64,000 nucleotides of DNA from Isoetes taiwanensis (Eukaryota; Streptophyta; Lycopodiopsida; Isoetales; Isoetaceae): assembly GCA_021234155.1 (NCBI GenBank), contig JAJEKV010000015.1, positions 3,198,852 through 3,262,851 on the forward strand. Direction: 5' to 3'. The notes below the pieces were generated by a model. The model did not search any database and had not been told where the DNA came from. It was given only the letters and a program-made list of their open reading frames with translations. Shown piece by piece: positions 1 through 10,011 of the stretch. Numbering within the stretch: position 1 is the stretch's first letter; every line of letters starts with the position of its first letter. A program made the translations under genes and the position numbers.

Positions 1-38
1 CCTCTTCTCATCTTACCTCACGCCACCTCGCCAAATTC

Positions 39-640
39 TTGGGCTTTCTCCAGTCCCTTCGCATTGTTTTCGGCTCCCTTGTCTCTGCTTTAACCTTTTC
101 TTCTTATCGCCTTATTCAACCTTGGCACTGGGATGCTCCTATTTCTTTATCCTCTTTAGCCCGCATGGAAATTGTGTTATGGGAATCCATCGCCTCGTCT
201 TTGAGTTTTCGCCCTATTCCCCATCCCGTCGTCAACCGCAGATCCTTGGTTTTTGATGCAGTTCATTTTGGTTTTGGGGGTGGCTCCTTCTCCCGGGACT
301 AAACCGCGTGGATTTTGTTGGCCTTTTTCGGTCGGGCTGTCTCATTCTTCCACTTGGCGAACTCTTAGCTTTCTATCAAGTCTTAGCTCTCGCCTTGCCT
401 TCTCTCCATGCTCTTTGGTCTTTGTTAGGGGATAATTTGAACGTTGCCACCATTCTCCAAAAAAAGGGTTCTTCTTCGCCCGATATTCATTTTCTCACCT
501 TAGAAATCTTCCTATTTTGTTTTCACTTTTCTGTCTCCTTGGAGCCTGTGTGGATTCCGCGTTCCCAAAACGAGTGGGCCGATTATCTTTCTCGCCTTCC
601 TCAATCTGCCGAGTTTGCCCTTGCCCCGTGGTGTTTTCAC
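39..640 (+). pseudogene. DIRS-like retroelement, RNase H region (remnant)
   Basis: Three short overlapping frames together read as the RNase H domain of a DIRS/Ngaro-type tyrosine-recombinase retrotransposon. Visible pieces in order are an FDAVHFGFGG segment (near 261-290) resembling the catalytic-Asp strand, a STWR/GELLAFYQVL stretch near 355-385, GDNLNVATIL near 430-460 with the DN pair, and a closing WIPRSQNEWADYLSRL near 552-600, which is the typical end of this RNase H. The RT domain would lie before base 1. The reading moves between frames, so the copy is broken or miscalled. The tyrosine recombinase remnant downstream supports the class. Family assignment is from motif order, not a database search. 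Confidence 0.65.
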
Positions 641-988
641 TATATTGATTATTTGTGGGGCCCGCATCATTGCCTCTCCCCTTAACCACAAGCTCCCCGT
701 TTATAATACTCGGTTCCCATATCCGCACCGCATTCCGCTGATGCTTTTACGTATGATTGGCACCTCTTTAACAATTTTTGTTTTCCCCTGCCCTCTTTAC
801 TTCCCCGCGTTTTACACCATGCGGCCGCGTGTCATGCTCGTATCACACTGGTGGTTCTTCTTGGCCTTCCGCACCGTGGTGGCCCTTACTCTGGACGGGA
901 TCGACGTGGGCGTCTTTTATTAAAGAATTTCTGTTTTTGATGCATTTTCATTGGCTTTATTGCCCCATATATCGGCAATCTTTGCAGG

Positions 989-1900
989 GTGTCGGCGTCA
1001 TGTAGCTCTTTATGTTTTTCGTTGTCAATTCGAATAAAGTTAACATGGTTTTTTATGTTGTTGTGGCAGCTACCTCTCGCTTGCCCACCCCCCAGGAGGT
1101 TCCCTTATTCCTTTCGACTTTTGCCTTTGGTTTTTTCCTCCCGCGCCCCATCTACTCTCACGGCTTACATCGCTATGTTCCGCCGCTTTGTTGTTTGGTG
1201 CCGTTTACATGCTGTTCCTTATCTCCCGGCTTCCTCCTTTGTTGTTGCGGCCTTTTTCGCCTCCCTTCATCATCCTCATATGTCACCCTCCTCCATTTCT
1301 TCGGCCTCGGCAGCCATATCCTTTTTTCATCAAATTTTCAACCTTCCCTCTCCCGCCATTTTACCTTTACCCTCTTTGGCTCGTCAGTCTACCTCTCGTC
1401 GGGCTCGCCCCCCTCGTACCTTTCTTCCTCTCCTGCCTCAGCATGTACGCTCTATTGTTCTCCACTTCGCGCATCCCGCGGCTTCTTTTTCCTCTCTGGC
1501 CCGCAATGCTCTCGTCGTACTTTCCTTTGCTGCTTTTTTGCGCATCTTAGAGGCCCTTGCCCTCAATTGGCGTGATCTTTCTTTTTCCTTGTCGCATGTT
1601 AATGTTTCTTATCCGCCACTCCAAACGAGACCAACTTGCCCGTGGTCATACGATTTCTTTAGCTCGCTTGCCTTTGTTCGCATGCCCCGTCACTATCCTT
1701 CAGCGCCTGTTTTCTCTAACCATTTACGGGTGTTTTTTGGGGAGTTTTTTGGTATTGCTTGCGGGGATTCCGCCCGTGTCTCTTTGTATTTGTTCGCCAT
1801 CACCCATCTCCGCCCGGTTCTCCATGGACGCCGGGGTTTTTAAGCCCGTTTTTACGGGGTCGTGCTCTATTTTGCGTTCGCCATCAACTCGTTTCTCTCC
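989..1900 (+). pseudogene. DIRS-like tyrosine recombinase (remnant)
   Basis: The longest frame (989-1843) has an APSTLTAYIAMFRRFVVWC segment near 1148-1200, typical of the SAM-like N-terminal domain of DIRS/Ngaro recombinases, followed by LSFAAFLRILEALALNW (about 1518-1570), which carries the first catalytic arginine (box A) in its usual FLR-x-x-EA-x-x-LxW setting. After about 1615 the reading continues in another frame (RDQLARGHTISLARLPLFACPV). The distal catalytic box with His-x-x-Arg and the tyrosine are not recognisable, so the C-terminus is lost, diverged or frameshifted. It follows the RNase H remnant on the same strand, as expected for one retroelement. Confidence 0.6.
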
Positions 1901-2300
1901 GTTCTCCGGGCAACACATTCAAGGTTGTTGGCGACCATTTCTCATTAGGGTTTTCCTCGAAAACCCAAAAGGGCGGGGTTTTTTATCCCGATGAGAAGTT
2001 GTCGCCATTACCCTTCTATATTGCCTCGGCACATTTCTTTTTATGGGGTAGTCGGATATTGTTCCTATGGTCGGCTACCCCCTCTGTCTCTCCCTAGTCT
2101 TCCACACATTGTATACTGCTGCTGTGATGAATGTCAAGCCTATCTAGGCCGGTTTTGTGTCTCTCGCGAGTCCCTTCCCAGAATAGTACAAGCTGGAGCC
2201 ATGTAGCTATCCTCATCTCATATTCGTAGGTGGGTGCACCTCTGCCATGTGGCTTTGTATCATTCTTTCTAAATAAATGAAATCTTTTTTATCCCTCAAA
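1901..2300 (+). repeat. 3' end of the retroelement, with stem-loop and A-rich tail
   Basis: This stretch has no convincing ORF. It contains a short stem-loop near 1948-1966 (GGGTTTTCCTCGAAAACCC) followed by a G-run/T-run module, and ends in AAATAAATGAAATC plus an A-rich tail near 2268-2312. The stem-loop module resembles the ones before the LINE-type tails at 34.2 kb, 39.5 kb and 60.7 kb, so part may be an unrelated LINE/SINE end rather than the DIRS terminus. Confidence 0.4.
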
Positions 2301-2614
2301 AAAAAGAAAATGTTGCAATTGACAAAGTTCAATCCATTGCCTGGCGTTACGTTCCAAACTATAAACGATCTTTGGCCACGCACATCAACTGATGTAGGAG
2401 GTCATCTTGCCACACTCTTCAGATGTGTAACATCTTTGAACTAATTATTTACAATGGCGTCACACAATGACTATCCTCTTCCTCCTACACTGTCATTGGG
2501 AGATTCAGGGTGGGGGATCCAACGTGATGGATTATATCCTCGTGACTGAGCAATTGCATCTCCTCATATATGTATAAAGGTGGGTGCATCTTCTCTATCG
2601 GTAAGTTATTAGGA
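2301..2614. other. unassigned spacer
   Basis: Nothing recognisable is seen between the A-rich tail and the TIR at 2618. Confidence 0.5.
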
Positions 2615-2617
2615 TTA

Positions 2618-2648
2618 GGGTACCTTCGCACCCGCCGTTAAGTTAGGA
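2618..2648 (+). repeat. left TIR of the Pack-type element
   Basis: Perfect 31-bp inverted match to 29481-29511. Weaker similarity continues about 30 bp inward (shared TTAACTGC). Flanked by TTA at 2615-2617. Confidence 0.75.
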
Positions 2649-3010
2649 ATAAGTTAATTTTTTTTAACTGCCAGTTAAACTTATAAGAGACTCTTATGTT
2701 CGCACCAAGACTAAGTTAACTTTCCGTTTAGACTTTAACCTAACGAAAACTAGTTAAATCCTTTCAGACTAGAACAAGTTAGGTTATTTTTTTTTAACTT
2801 AACAATAAAATAAAAATGTCGCACTTGCCTTAGTTAAGTTAGTGCTAACTTAATGCTAACGGCAATATCTTCGCATAGGTGCCTATTAAGTTAGTCTAAC
2901 TCAAGGCTAACGGCAATGCCTTCGCACATTCGTCCATTAGGTTATTTTTTTTTACTTAATGTTAACGGCAACACCTTCGCACATACCTCCGTTAAGTTTT
3001 ATTTTTGTTT
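2649..3010 (+). repeat. subterminal tandem repeats, AT-rich
   Basis: Units of roughly 50-55 bp repeat the phrase GTTAACGGCAA followed by a CTTCGCAC box (near 2855-2875, 2908-2925, 2960-2980), with looser copies at 2690-2710. The box is a variant of the TIR's own CCTTCGCAC. The right end has related AT-rich DNA at 29350-29480. Such subterminal iterations are usual transposase-binding regions in DNA transposons; that role is inferred. Confidence 0.5.
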
Positions 3011-3375
3011 TCTATTAAGTGCCATGAACAAATTAACATATGAACGCATCTTCTTGTGCCATGAACAAATTAACATATGAACTCATAACCATCATGATAT
3101 CATGCACTTGTTGATCATATATTCCATCTCATTAAAACACTACATAATCAACTTGTTATTCAAAGCTTATCATTGGATTCAAAGCCTACCATTGTTATTC
3201 AAAACTTGTTATTCTAGTCAATTTTGTTATTCAAAGCTTATCAAATATAAGAGACAATTATCAAGTGAAGACTATATATTCAGTTAATGTGCGGCGGATC
3301 TCCACATCCAATTCATATGGGTGTGGATCAGTGTTCGCACGTGGTTCTTCTGTGTTCGCACGTGGTTCTTCTGCT
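3011..3375. repeat. AT-rich spacer with short direct repeats
   Basis: A 23-base phrase (CATGAACAAATTAACATATG...) occurs twice near 3023 and 3059. ATTCAAAGCTTATCA-like phrases recur at 3157-3245, and a TGTTCGCACGTGGTTCTTCTG phrase is duplicated near 3330-3372. No gene is seen. The PPR fragment's coding similarity stops at the right edge of this DNA. Confidence 0.5.
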
Positions 3376-3995
3376 TCATTGCGCGTGGTTCGTCATTTCA
3401 TGGAGTAGTTGATGAGCTTCTTCAGGCTTATTTGCCTTGCAAAAACCATCCACCAGGGTGCTATATGTAACCACATTAGGTACGCATCCCTTCTCAACCA
3501 TCTTTTGCAGAAGTGAACAGGCATCATCTATTTTACCAGCTTTACATAAACCGTCTATGAGAGTACTATAGGTTATAACATCAGGCTCAGAATGCTCTGA
3601 GATTTGGTGGAAGAAATCCAATGCAGATGATAAATCCCCGGCCCTACAAAGGCCATGAAGAAAAGTGTTTAGGGTCACAAGGCCAGGCGATATCCAAATT
3701 TTTTCATTTCGTCTAAAAGTGCCTTAGCTTCTCCAAGTTCACCTGCATTGCAGAAACCTTGCACAAGTATGCCAAATGTGAAAATATCAGGTTGCATTTG
3801 CCTTATGAGTTCTCTCCTGTAGATCTTATAAGCTTTCATGTGTTGTTTAGTTCTGACCAATGCATCTAACAAGCAATTGTATATGAAGGTTTTATGTCTA
3901 AAATTATAATCCTGTTCGCACCATATAAAGAATGCCATGGCCAAATCTGGATCTTTTACATTTCTTAAAACTTCCTGCACTAACTTTGCAGTCAT
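3376..3995 (-). pseudogene. P-class PPR protein, captured N-terminal fragment
   Basis: The minus strand reads from an ATG at 3995 (MTAKLVQEVL, then DPDLAMAFFIWC, a usual lead-in of P-class PPR proteins). Complete 35-residue repeats follow, for example PDIFTFGILVQGFCNAGELGEA, then DVITYSTLIDGLCKAGKIDDA and NVVTYSTLVDGFCKANKPEEA. One frame break lies near 3680-3690 between GYR and LVTLNTFLHGLC, at a CCTGG context, and may be a consensus error. The last repeat is cut after LLHEMT, where the sequence becomes foreign DNA and soon stops. P-class PPR proteins bind organellar RNA. This piece has about five repeats against the usual ten or more, so it is a fragment. Its start abuts the XTH exon on the other strand with only a few bases between. 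Confidence 0.8.
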
Positions 3996-4001
3996 CTGTT
4001 T

Positions 4002-4361
4002 GGAATTCCAATAAGAGTGTTTACAAACAAGGAAGGAAAAGGAGTTGAATATCCTTCAAGCAGGCCAATGGGACTTTATTCACGCATATGGAATGGAGAC
4101 CAGTGGGCAACCAGAGGGGGATTGGTAAAGATTAATTGGAGCTATGCACCATTTATAGCATCGTACAGAAATTTTGAGGCAGATGCATGTGAAGGGACCA
4201 ATTCAGGCTGCATATCTGCAGCATCCAGCTCCTGGTGGAATGAAGATCAGTACAAAAGCTTAAGCCAGGATCAATCCAACAAGCTGAATTGGGTGCAGAA
4301 GAACTATTTGGTTTATGATAGATCTAGATATCCAACATTGCCTACAGAATGTGATCAGTGA
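4002..4361 (+). pseudogene. xyloglucan endotransglucosylase/hydrolase (XTH), C-terminal exon fragment
   Basis: The frame GIPIRVFTNKEGKGVEYPSS, then MGLYSRIWNGDQWATRGG, then SYAPFIASYRNF-ADAC, and finally KLNWVQKNYLVYDRSRYP ending ECDQ-stop (4359-4361) matches the C-terminal third of the XTH (GH16) family. XTHs cut and rejoin xyloglucan in the cell wall. The upstream part with the HDEIDFEFLG active-site motif is absent: sequence directly before 4002 is the PPR fragment on the opposite strand. A splice-acceptor-like TTTGCAG lies at 3985-3991. It is therefore one terminal exon without the catalytic domain, consistent with capture by a transposon rather than a working gene. Confidence 0.85.
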
Positions 4362-4867
4362 GCTTAAGCAGGCTCAAGAATTGTATATTCTGGCATTTAT
4401 TTTTCTTTGTTTAATCGCTAACAAATGCTCACTATACCGTAGCTCTGTCAATGATCTTGCTTCAGACATGGACCTTGGGATGCTTTTGAACTTGCAAGTT
4501 CAACATATAATGTGAATATTAAGCCAATATCGTATTTGAATGTACATTAAAGATTAGCCTGCCATAAATCTAAAGTGTAAAGGAATTTACATCATTGCAG
4601 GTACATGCCTTACTCTGCAAGTCATGTCAACACCTTGAACATTGACATCTGCATTGCACAGACAATCATCAGTTCCAAGCTCGATGTGTTATCTGTAACT
4701 TAAACAACATTATCAGAGCAAAAAATTCTAGCTATACTCAGGCTCATCCACCGTTAAAATTCAAGAATATATGCTGAAGGAGATTTTTAATATATTATGC
4801 ACATGCTGAAGGAGATTTTTAATATATTAAAAATGTTAGTGGAGTATGGAAAGAGCCAGAAGGGGAG
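4362..4867. other. spacer with 27-base direct duplication
   Basis: Probably captured XTH 3' sequence and receptor-kinase upstream sequence. A 27-base phrase beginning ATGCTGAAGGAGATTTTTAA is present at 4771-4797 and 4803-4829. No ORF is supported. Confidence 0.45.
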
Positions 4868-5030
4868 ATGATGCCTGCAAAAATGGGTCTGCAACTAAGT
4901 GAATCAGTAGCAGCAGCTTGCAGTCCTGTTCTTCTAGCAATACTAGTTGTGCTTGTTCTGCTGCTTCACAGAAAGCATACCAACAAAAACCCAGCACAAA
5001 AAGGAGTAAAAGCCTCAGCGATGCAGAAAG
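4868..5030 (+). pseudogene. receptor-like kinase fragment, transmembrane and juxtamembrane part
   Basis: The frame contains a strong single membrane segment (SPVLLAILVVLVLLL, about 4932-4976) followed by a basic stop-transfer HRKHTNKNP and a juxtamembrane stretch ending AMQK at the MULE target site (5022-5030). The kinase part resumes at 28181 beyond the MULE with the duplicated target bases. Together they resemble the plant wall-associated/LRK10L-like receptor kinases, plasma-membrane proteins that signal through Ser/Thr phosphorylation. The ectodomain is not seen upstream. As the first codons are only a convenient ATG pair, the real start is unknown. Assignment depends on joining the two flanks of the MULE. 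Confidence 0.55.
5022..5030 (+). repeat. 9-bp target-site duplication of the MULE (left)
   Basis: TGCAGAAAG directly precedes the left TIR and recurs at 28172-28180 directly after the right TIR. Nine bases is the usual length for Mutator-like elements. Confidence 0.85.
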
Positions 5031-5332
5031 GGACCCCGTATTTGGAGTCCGGGATCCGGTCTTTCCGGACAGATTTGACTCGGTATTTCCGGACTCCCGT
5101 GATCAGCCACGCCATGCCCATCAGAACGCGATGGGAGCCATCAACTGGGCCATGCCATTCCCGCATGCACCCGATGCCATTCGGGCATGCATCCCGGCTA
5201 GCAGCGGTTCAGCGGCGTAATGAACAAACCGGTCTGCTGCCACGGTACTTCATTCTCACAAGTGTGGCGGTCCGTGGTACTGCTGGCGGTCACATTCAAA
5301 GGGCCACTTTTGAGCGGGCGTGAGGTGGTGGC
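5031..5332 (+). repeat. MULE left terminal inverted repeat
   Basis: Aligns to the reverse complement of 27866-28171. The shared blocks include TTTGGAGTCC near the end, then CAGCCACGCCATGCCCATCA, then TACTTCATTCTCACAAGTGT, and GGCCACTTTTGA. The outermost bases are GGACCCC here and GACTCTC (read inward) at the other end. Confidence 0.85.
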
Positions 5333-6207
5333 GAGGAGCAGGCGGCCATGGTTTTTCGGCCATGGGTAACATGGTATTTCTTGCACAGGTGACATGGTAT
5401 TTACGTCCATGAATAACATGGTATTTACGGCGATGACCATGAGGTTAACACAACATAAGTTGTTTTTAGAGCAATACAACTATTGCCACCTAAAATGTAC
5501 ATAGTCCTAAAGGCTGTGACAACATAAAATGTTTTACATCAATAGAACTATTAAACTTTGACTAGACCATTGTATTTCTTGCCATGGTATTTCTTGCCAT
5601 GGCACCATTGTATTTCCAGACATACGTAGCCCATGGTATTTCTTGCCATAGACCATGGTATTTCTTGCCATGGTACCATGGTATTTCTTGCCATAGACCA
5701 TGGTATTTCGGACATAGACCATGGTATTTCAGGACATAGACCATGGTATTTCTTGCCATAGACCATTGTATTTCTTGCCTTGGTATTCCTTGCCATGGTA
5801 CCATGGTATTTCGGACATACATAGCCCATGGTATTTTTGCCATAGACCATGGTATTTCTTGCCATGGTACCATGGTATTTCTTGCCATAGACCATGGTAT
5901 TTCCAGACATAGACCATGGTATTTCCAAACATAGACCATGGTATTTCTTCCTTGGTATTTCTTGCCATGGTACCATGGTATTTTCGGACATACATAGCCC
6001 ATGGTATTTCTTGCCATAGACCATGGTATTTCTTTGCCATGGTACCATGGTATTTCGGACATAGACCATGGTATTTCCAGACATAGACCAAGGTATTTCC
6101 AGACATAGACCATTCAATTGAATATGTTATTACTAGGAACACACCATGGTATTTCAGGCCATATATCATGGTATCTCTGGCCATATACCAATGGTATTTC
6201 GGCCTTA
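5333..6207. repeat. MULE left subterminal minisatellite, palindromic core ATACCATGGTAT
   Basis: From about 5560 to 6200 a unit of about 20-22 bp (ACCATGGTATTTCTTGCCATAG with a variant TTTCGGACATAG) repeats some thirty times. CCATGG with its flanks forms the 12-base perfect palindrome ATACCATGGTAT in many units. Long open frames on both strands are by-products of the periodicity. Single diverged units start at 5370. The array is cut by the Gypsy insertion and continues beyond it at 19525. Confidence 0.85.
6203..6207 (+). repeat. 5-bp target-site duplication of the Gypsy element (left)
   Basis: CCTTA here precedes the LTR and recurs at 19520-19524 right after the second LTR. Confidence 0.85.
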
Positions 6208-7864
6208 TGTGGCGTCCCCTATTAGGTATCACGGTGCACTCAGGTACACAAAAGGAGTTCATCCCCATACCGGCTCCATGCCGATATAGGGCCCCCACCT
6301 AACTGCGCAACCCGTGGCGGGTTCGATGGGAAGAGTGAAAGGGTCATTTACCCGTCTCCCTCGGGGTCTACCTAGGCTGCGAGGCGTAAACATACATGTC
6401 GTTATATAACATAAGCACATAGCCACCTCGAAGGGTGGTCCATCACATCTGCATAAACAAGGTGAGCACAATACATATGGGGAGTTCTACCCAAGGCTGA
6501 GACTCAAGGGAATGGCCGATGGCTTGGGTCTCAGAGATCATTGCGAGGCGAAATTCATGGCAATGGATTTGGGCATAAGAACTGTATGGCGTAGGGTTGT
6601 CCACTCCATCCGCCCCTCTGTGCACACTTTGCGAGTAGGTTGAAAAGTGTTGGGACCCGGCTGTAGCGCCGGGATGCATAGCCCGAAAGGGCTATTCTGG
6701 TTCATCCTCCCGGTTCCGATGGGGCGGTAGGGATCGCTCCCTCGAGAGATCTACCTGCTGACTCAAAGGTGACTAGAGGGCCCTTTGCCCTTATTCGGTG
6801 AACCCTTTGGAAAGTGAACACCACTTCACGGGTGTCGAGGCCCATGCCTTGCCCCCGCAGCGTTGGCAAGCCATCGGACCTAGTCTGCTTTGATCCCACG
6901 GTAGGCTTTACACACCCGGAGGGATGGGTTCAAAGTCGGGGCGGGGAACCTCCTTCTCGGCCGGTCGGCCTTCACCCCTGGCCGGTGTGGCTCTTGTACT
7001 GAGGCGAATCTATTGTGTGCTAGAGAGGCTAATCTAGGAGCATCTACTACCAAGCTTTAGGTCTCTACCCCCTTCCCAATACAAGGAGTTCATAGAGATA
7101 CATCATCCACATACATCATAAGAGAACTAAAGAACAAGATCTAATCTATATCATAGAGTTAGGTTCTTTAGTTAGAAGTTTGGTATCTAGGGATCTAGAA
7201 GGCTGTTATGGCCAATTTAATAGGCTAAACCTACTGATTCTATAACTGAAATAGGGTTTAGACTATCTAGGCTGACCAAATACGATCCTTGAGTGGCTCC
7301 TCGACTGGCTCGACCATCTATTTGGCGGCATTTCGAATCAAGGGAAACTAATGATGCAACTCTCTCTCGAGGCCGGGAGTGCGGGATGCGATTTTTGTTT
7401 GTTGAGGCAGCCAAAGCGAGTTCTAAAACCCTAGAAACAAAAATTGGGCAATTTAGGATTTCTCTCCTTTAATAGACAAAGGGGTTGGCTAGGGTTTCCA
7501 ATTATCCCCTTTAGGCATGTGGGATAATTGGGAATGGGCCACTGCCATTAATGGCTAGGTGGCAAAATGTGCCCACATGGAAATGTGTGCACATTAATGA
7601 AGGTGCACATTAGAAAATGTGCACATTAGTACACCTATGGGTATGGCCCACTTGGCATAAGGTGTCCATATGGAAATGTGTGCCCACATTAATGTGTACA
7701 TTGAGAGATGTGCACATTAATGCCAATGCACATTTCTAGCAAGTTGCCCCCTAGGGCTACCCACTTGGCTATATGTGCAGTACCGCGTCGGTCGGGATGG
7801 CGTTATGCGGCGTGGCGGCGATCTGATATCGTCACGGGACCGTATCTTGTCTGGAAACGTCACA
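6208..7864 (-). repeat. Gypsy 3' LTR
   Basis: 1657 bp, highly similar to 17863-19519. Minus-strand ends are TGTGACGTTTCC and GGGGACGCCACA. Differences from the other LTR cluster at CAGG/CCTGG words rather than being spread evenly. Confidence 0.9.
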
Positions 7865-7876
7865 TTCTCCCCCCTT
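7865..7876 (-). other. polypurine tract
   Basis: Minus strand reads AAGGGGGGAGAA directly before the 3' LTR, the usual place and composition of the plus-strand primer of an LTR retrotransposon. Confidence 0.8.
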
Positions 7877-8740
7877 GAAATGATGCTCTCGCGACATCGT
7901 GGGTCTCCCCACCTTGGGATCATCTAACTTTGCAATCAGCACGATACATACGATAAACTACTATGATACTTACACATTTATTAAGATTACCTTAAGATAA
8001 TATTTTTAGGACATTATCAAGCCCTTATATTATGAAATAACTTATCAATTCATAACATCATTAAAAGCGGGCTACTCAAAAAAATTTCACTTAGCGTGAC
8101 AATTAAGTTTATCAAAATTAAAATTAGCGTCCAAGGTACTCTTCATTCCTTGCAACACATTCCAACAAAATTTGTGTTGCAAGTCTTCAATCTTCGACCT
8201 CCTTGCCCTCCGGGCTCTATTGGCTGCAGAATTCGACACTACGTTAGTACCATTTAATTATTAATAAAATTTTGGTTATATGGTGACCACCCACCTATCT
8301 ACATGGATGCATGGCTAATCTCGCGTAGGAAGAGGGTGAATCTTCCATTATGGCGGAGGCGGCGCCTATATGCCTATATGCGCTCATGCCTACACCCTAG
8401 TTGCCCGGCGTGGAGGATAGGTCCTTCGGTATATGGGGCGTGAAGGCTGATTCCTCCTATCAAAGCATATATGGGGCTAGAGGTGCTTTTCCTATCGGTG
8501 CATTCCTTCATGACCTCCTTTCTCGAGGGTGGCGTCTACTTCCGTGGGACAGTAGACTTTCTAATCTACCTTCCACTCACCAAGCCCGAGAAGCGGTCAT
8601 GCCTACATTGACATTACACCCCGCCCTAGAGATCACAGTAGTGGTCCCATCATCGGTAACAGCGTATGCGACCCATACCAAGCATAGGTTGCATCGTGGA
8701 ATTAATCTTAACTAACATAGAATTAATCTACACAAATCGA
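7877..8740 (-). other. Gypsy 3' untranslated region
   Basis: No coding similarity is seen between the chromodomain end and the polypurine tract. The region is AT-rich at 7930-8280 and more GC-rich at 8280-8700. Confidence 0.5.
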
Positions 8741-9960
8741 CATGCTGAGCGATTTCTTAGGAGATGACCTTGCCGTCCCATTGCTCCATAAAGCGTAGGT
8801 GCTTTGTTTTACTAAATCTTTCTTTAGTACCCATGTCGGCGTCTTCCAGCGGCAAGTGTTTCCACTTGACCAAATCTTTGGAGAATTCGATCTCCTCGTT
8901 TTCTTGAAAGCTTTATCAAGAATCAGTGCGGAATTATTTCCATTTGTTCCTCCGTCATTTCCAACAAGCGTTGGTGTGTCAAGACTTAAATGCGGATTTG
9001 GAGTGTGCTTCTTTAACAAACTCCGTGGAAGACCTTATGAATCTTTAGGTGTCTTTGGCAAGTCTAGTTTGTAGGATTGATTGCCTACTCTCTTGACTAT
9101 TACGAAGGTCCAGCCCACCTTGGAGCAAGCTTCTTGCAATTCCGATCTGAGCTTTGCACTGCTTTACCTTGATCTTGAGCCAAACATCATCTCAACTTTG
9201 AACTCTCATTTGTTCCGATGCTTGTCGCGATGCTCTTGGCGACTTCTTGCTGCCGGCGGATACCCTCGAACTTCTTCCCACAAGGCTGGCGCATATCGGC
9301 CAACATCTGGCGTGAAACTTCCACTTTTGACGGGGTTGTGCCAAATTAATGCGGAGTTAGAGCGATAGCGTAATTGATCATAAGCGGCGACATTTGGGAT
9401 GATTCTGCTTGAGTCTTTGTTGTATGCAAACTCCACCAAGTAAATAAATTCTTCCCACATACCTTGCTTATTCGGACATAGCCGTAGCATGTCCTCTAAA
9501 ATCTGTTGGTCGCTCCGTTTGGCCATCCGTCGAGGATGATATGCGTGCTCATGGATAGCCGTGCGGATTGTGCATAAAGAGGTCTGCCAAAAAGCTCATG
9601 AACCGGATCCTGTCGGAGATAATTTCCCTTGGCATGCCATGAAGCCTAAATATCTCTTTGGTGAAGAGCTTATTTGTATCCATAGCGTATCGTGGTCACG
9701 CAAGGTACAAAATGTGCCATCTTCGACAACTTGTCGACCACTACCATCAAGGCATCTTTCCCTCTTCACGGTCCTTGGGAGCCCCGTGATGAAATCCATG
9801 CTAATCACCTCCCACTTAGCGTTTGGCACCGCTAATGGCTCTAAGGCTCACGGAATTCCGGGCTGCTCCGCCTTTGTCTGGCGACATAGGTGGCATTCTC
9901 GATGTAGCGAGCTACTTGCTTCTTCATTCTGGCCAATAATAGGCTGCTGCTGCGCTTTTT
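8741..9960 (-). pseudogene. Gypsy integrase with C-terminal chromodomain
   Basis: Read on the minus strand in several frames. Near 9960-9850 a YYWP and MKKQVARYIE stretch matches the HHCC zinc-binding end. KWEVISMDFITGLP (9829-9770) begins the catalytic core with its first Asp, and HGMP then IISDR (about 9650-9610) carries the second. NQILEDMLR-like and WEEFIYLVEFAYN (9510-9420) form the distal core. Near 8960-8830 ALILDKAFKKTRR, then DLVKWKHLPLEDADM, is a chromodomain of the chromovirus class, which binds modified histone tails and steers integration to heterochromatin or centromeres. The frames are broken at several places, often next to CAG/CTG or CCGG words. Confidence 0.8.
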
Positions 9961-10011
9961 GAAATATGTTTTCATGAATCCGCATGGCCAGCTATTGGGC
10001 TGTTGTGCGTG

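Noticed and set aside
5551-6298. Long open frames on both strands (about 180 residues) with repeated HGL-EIPW-type peptides
   Set aside because: They follow from the minisatellite unit being free of stops in several frames. No start context, promoter or family.
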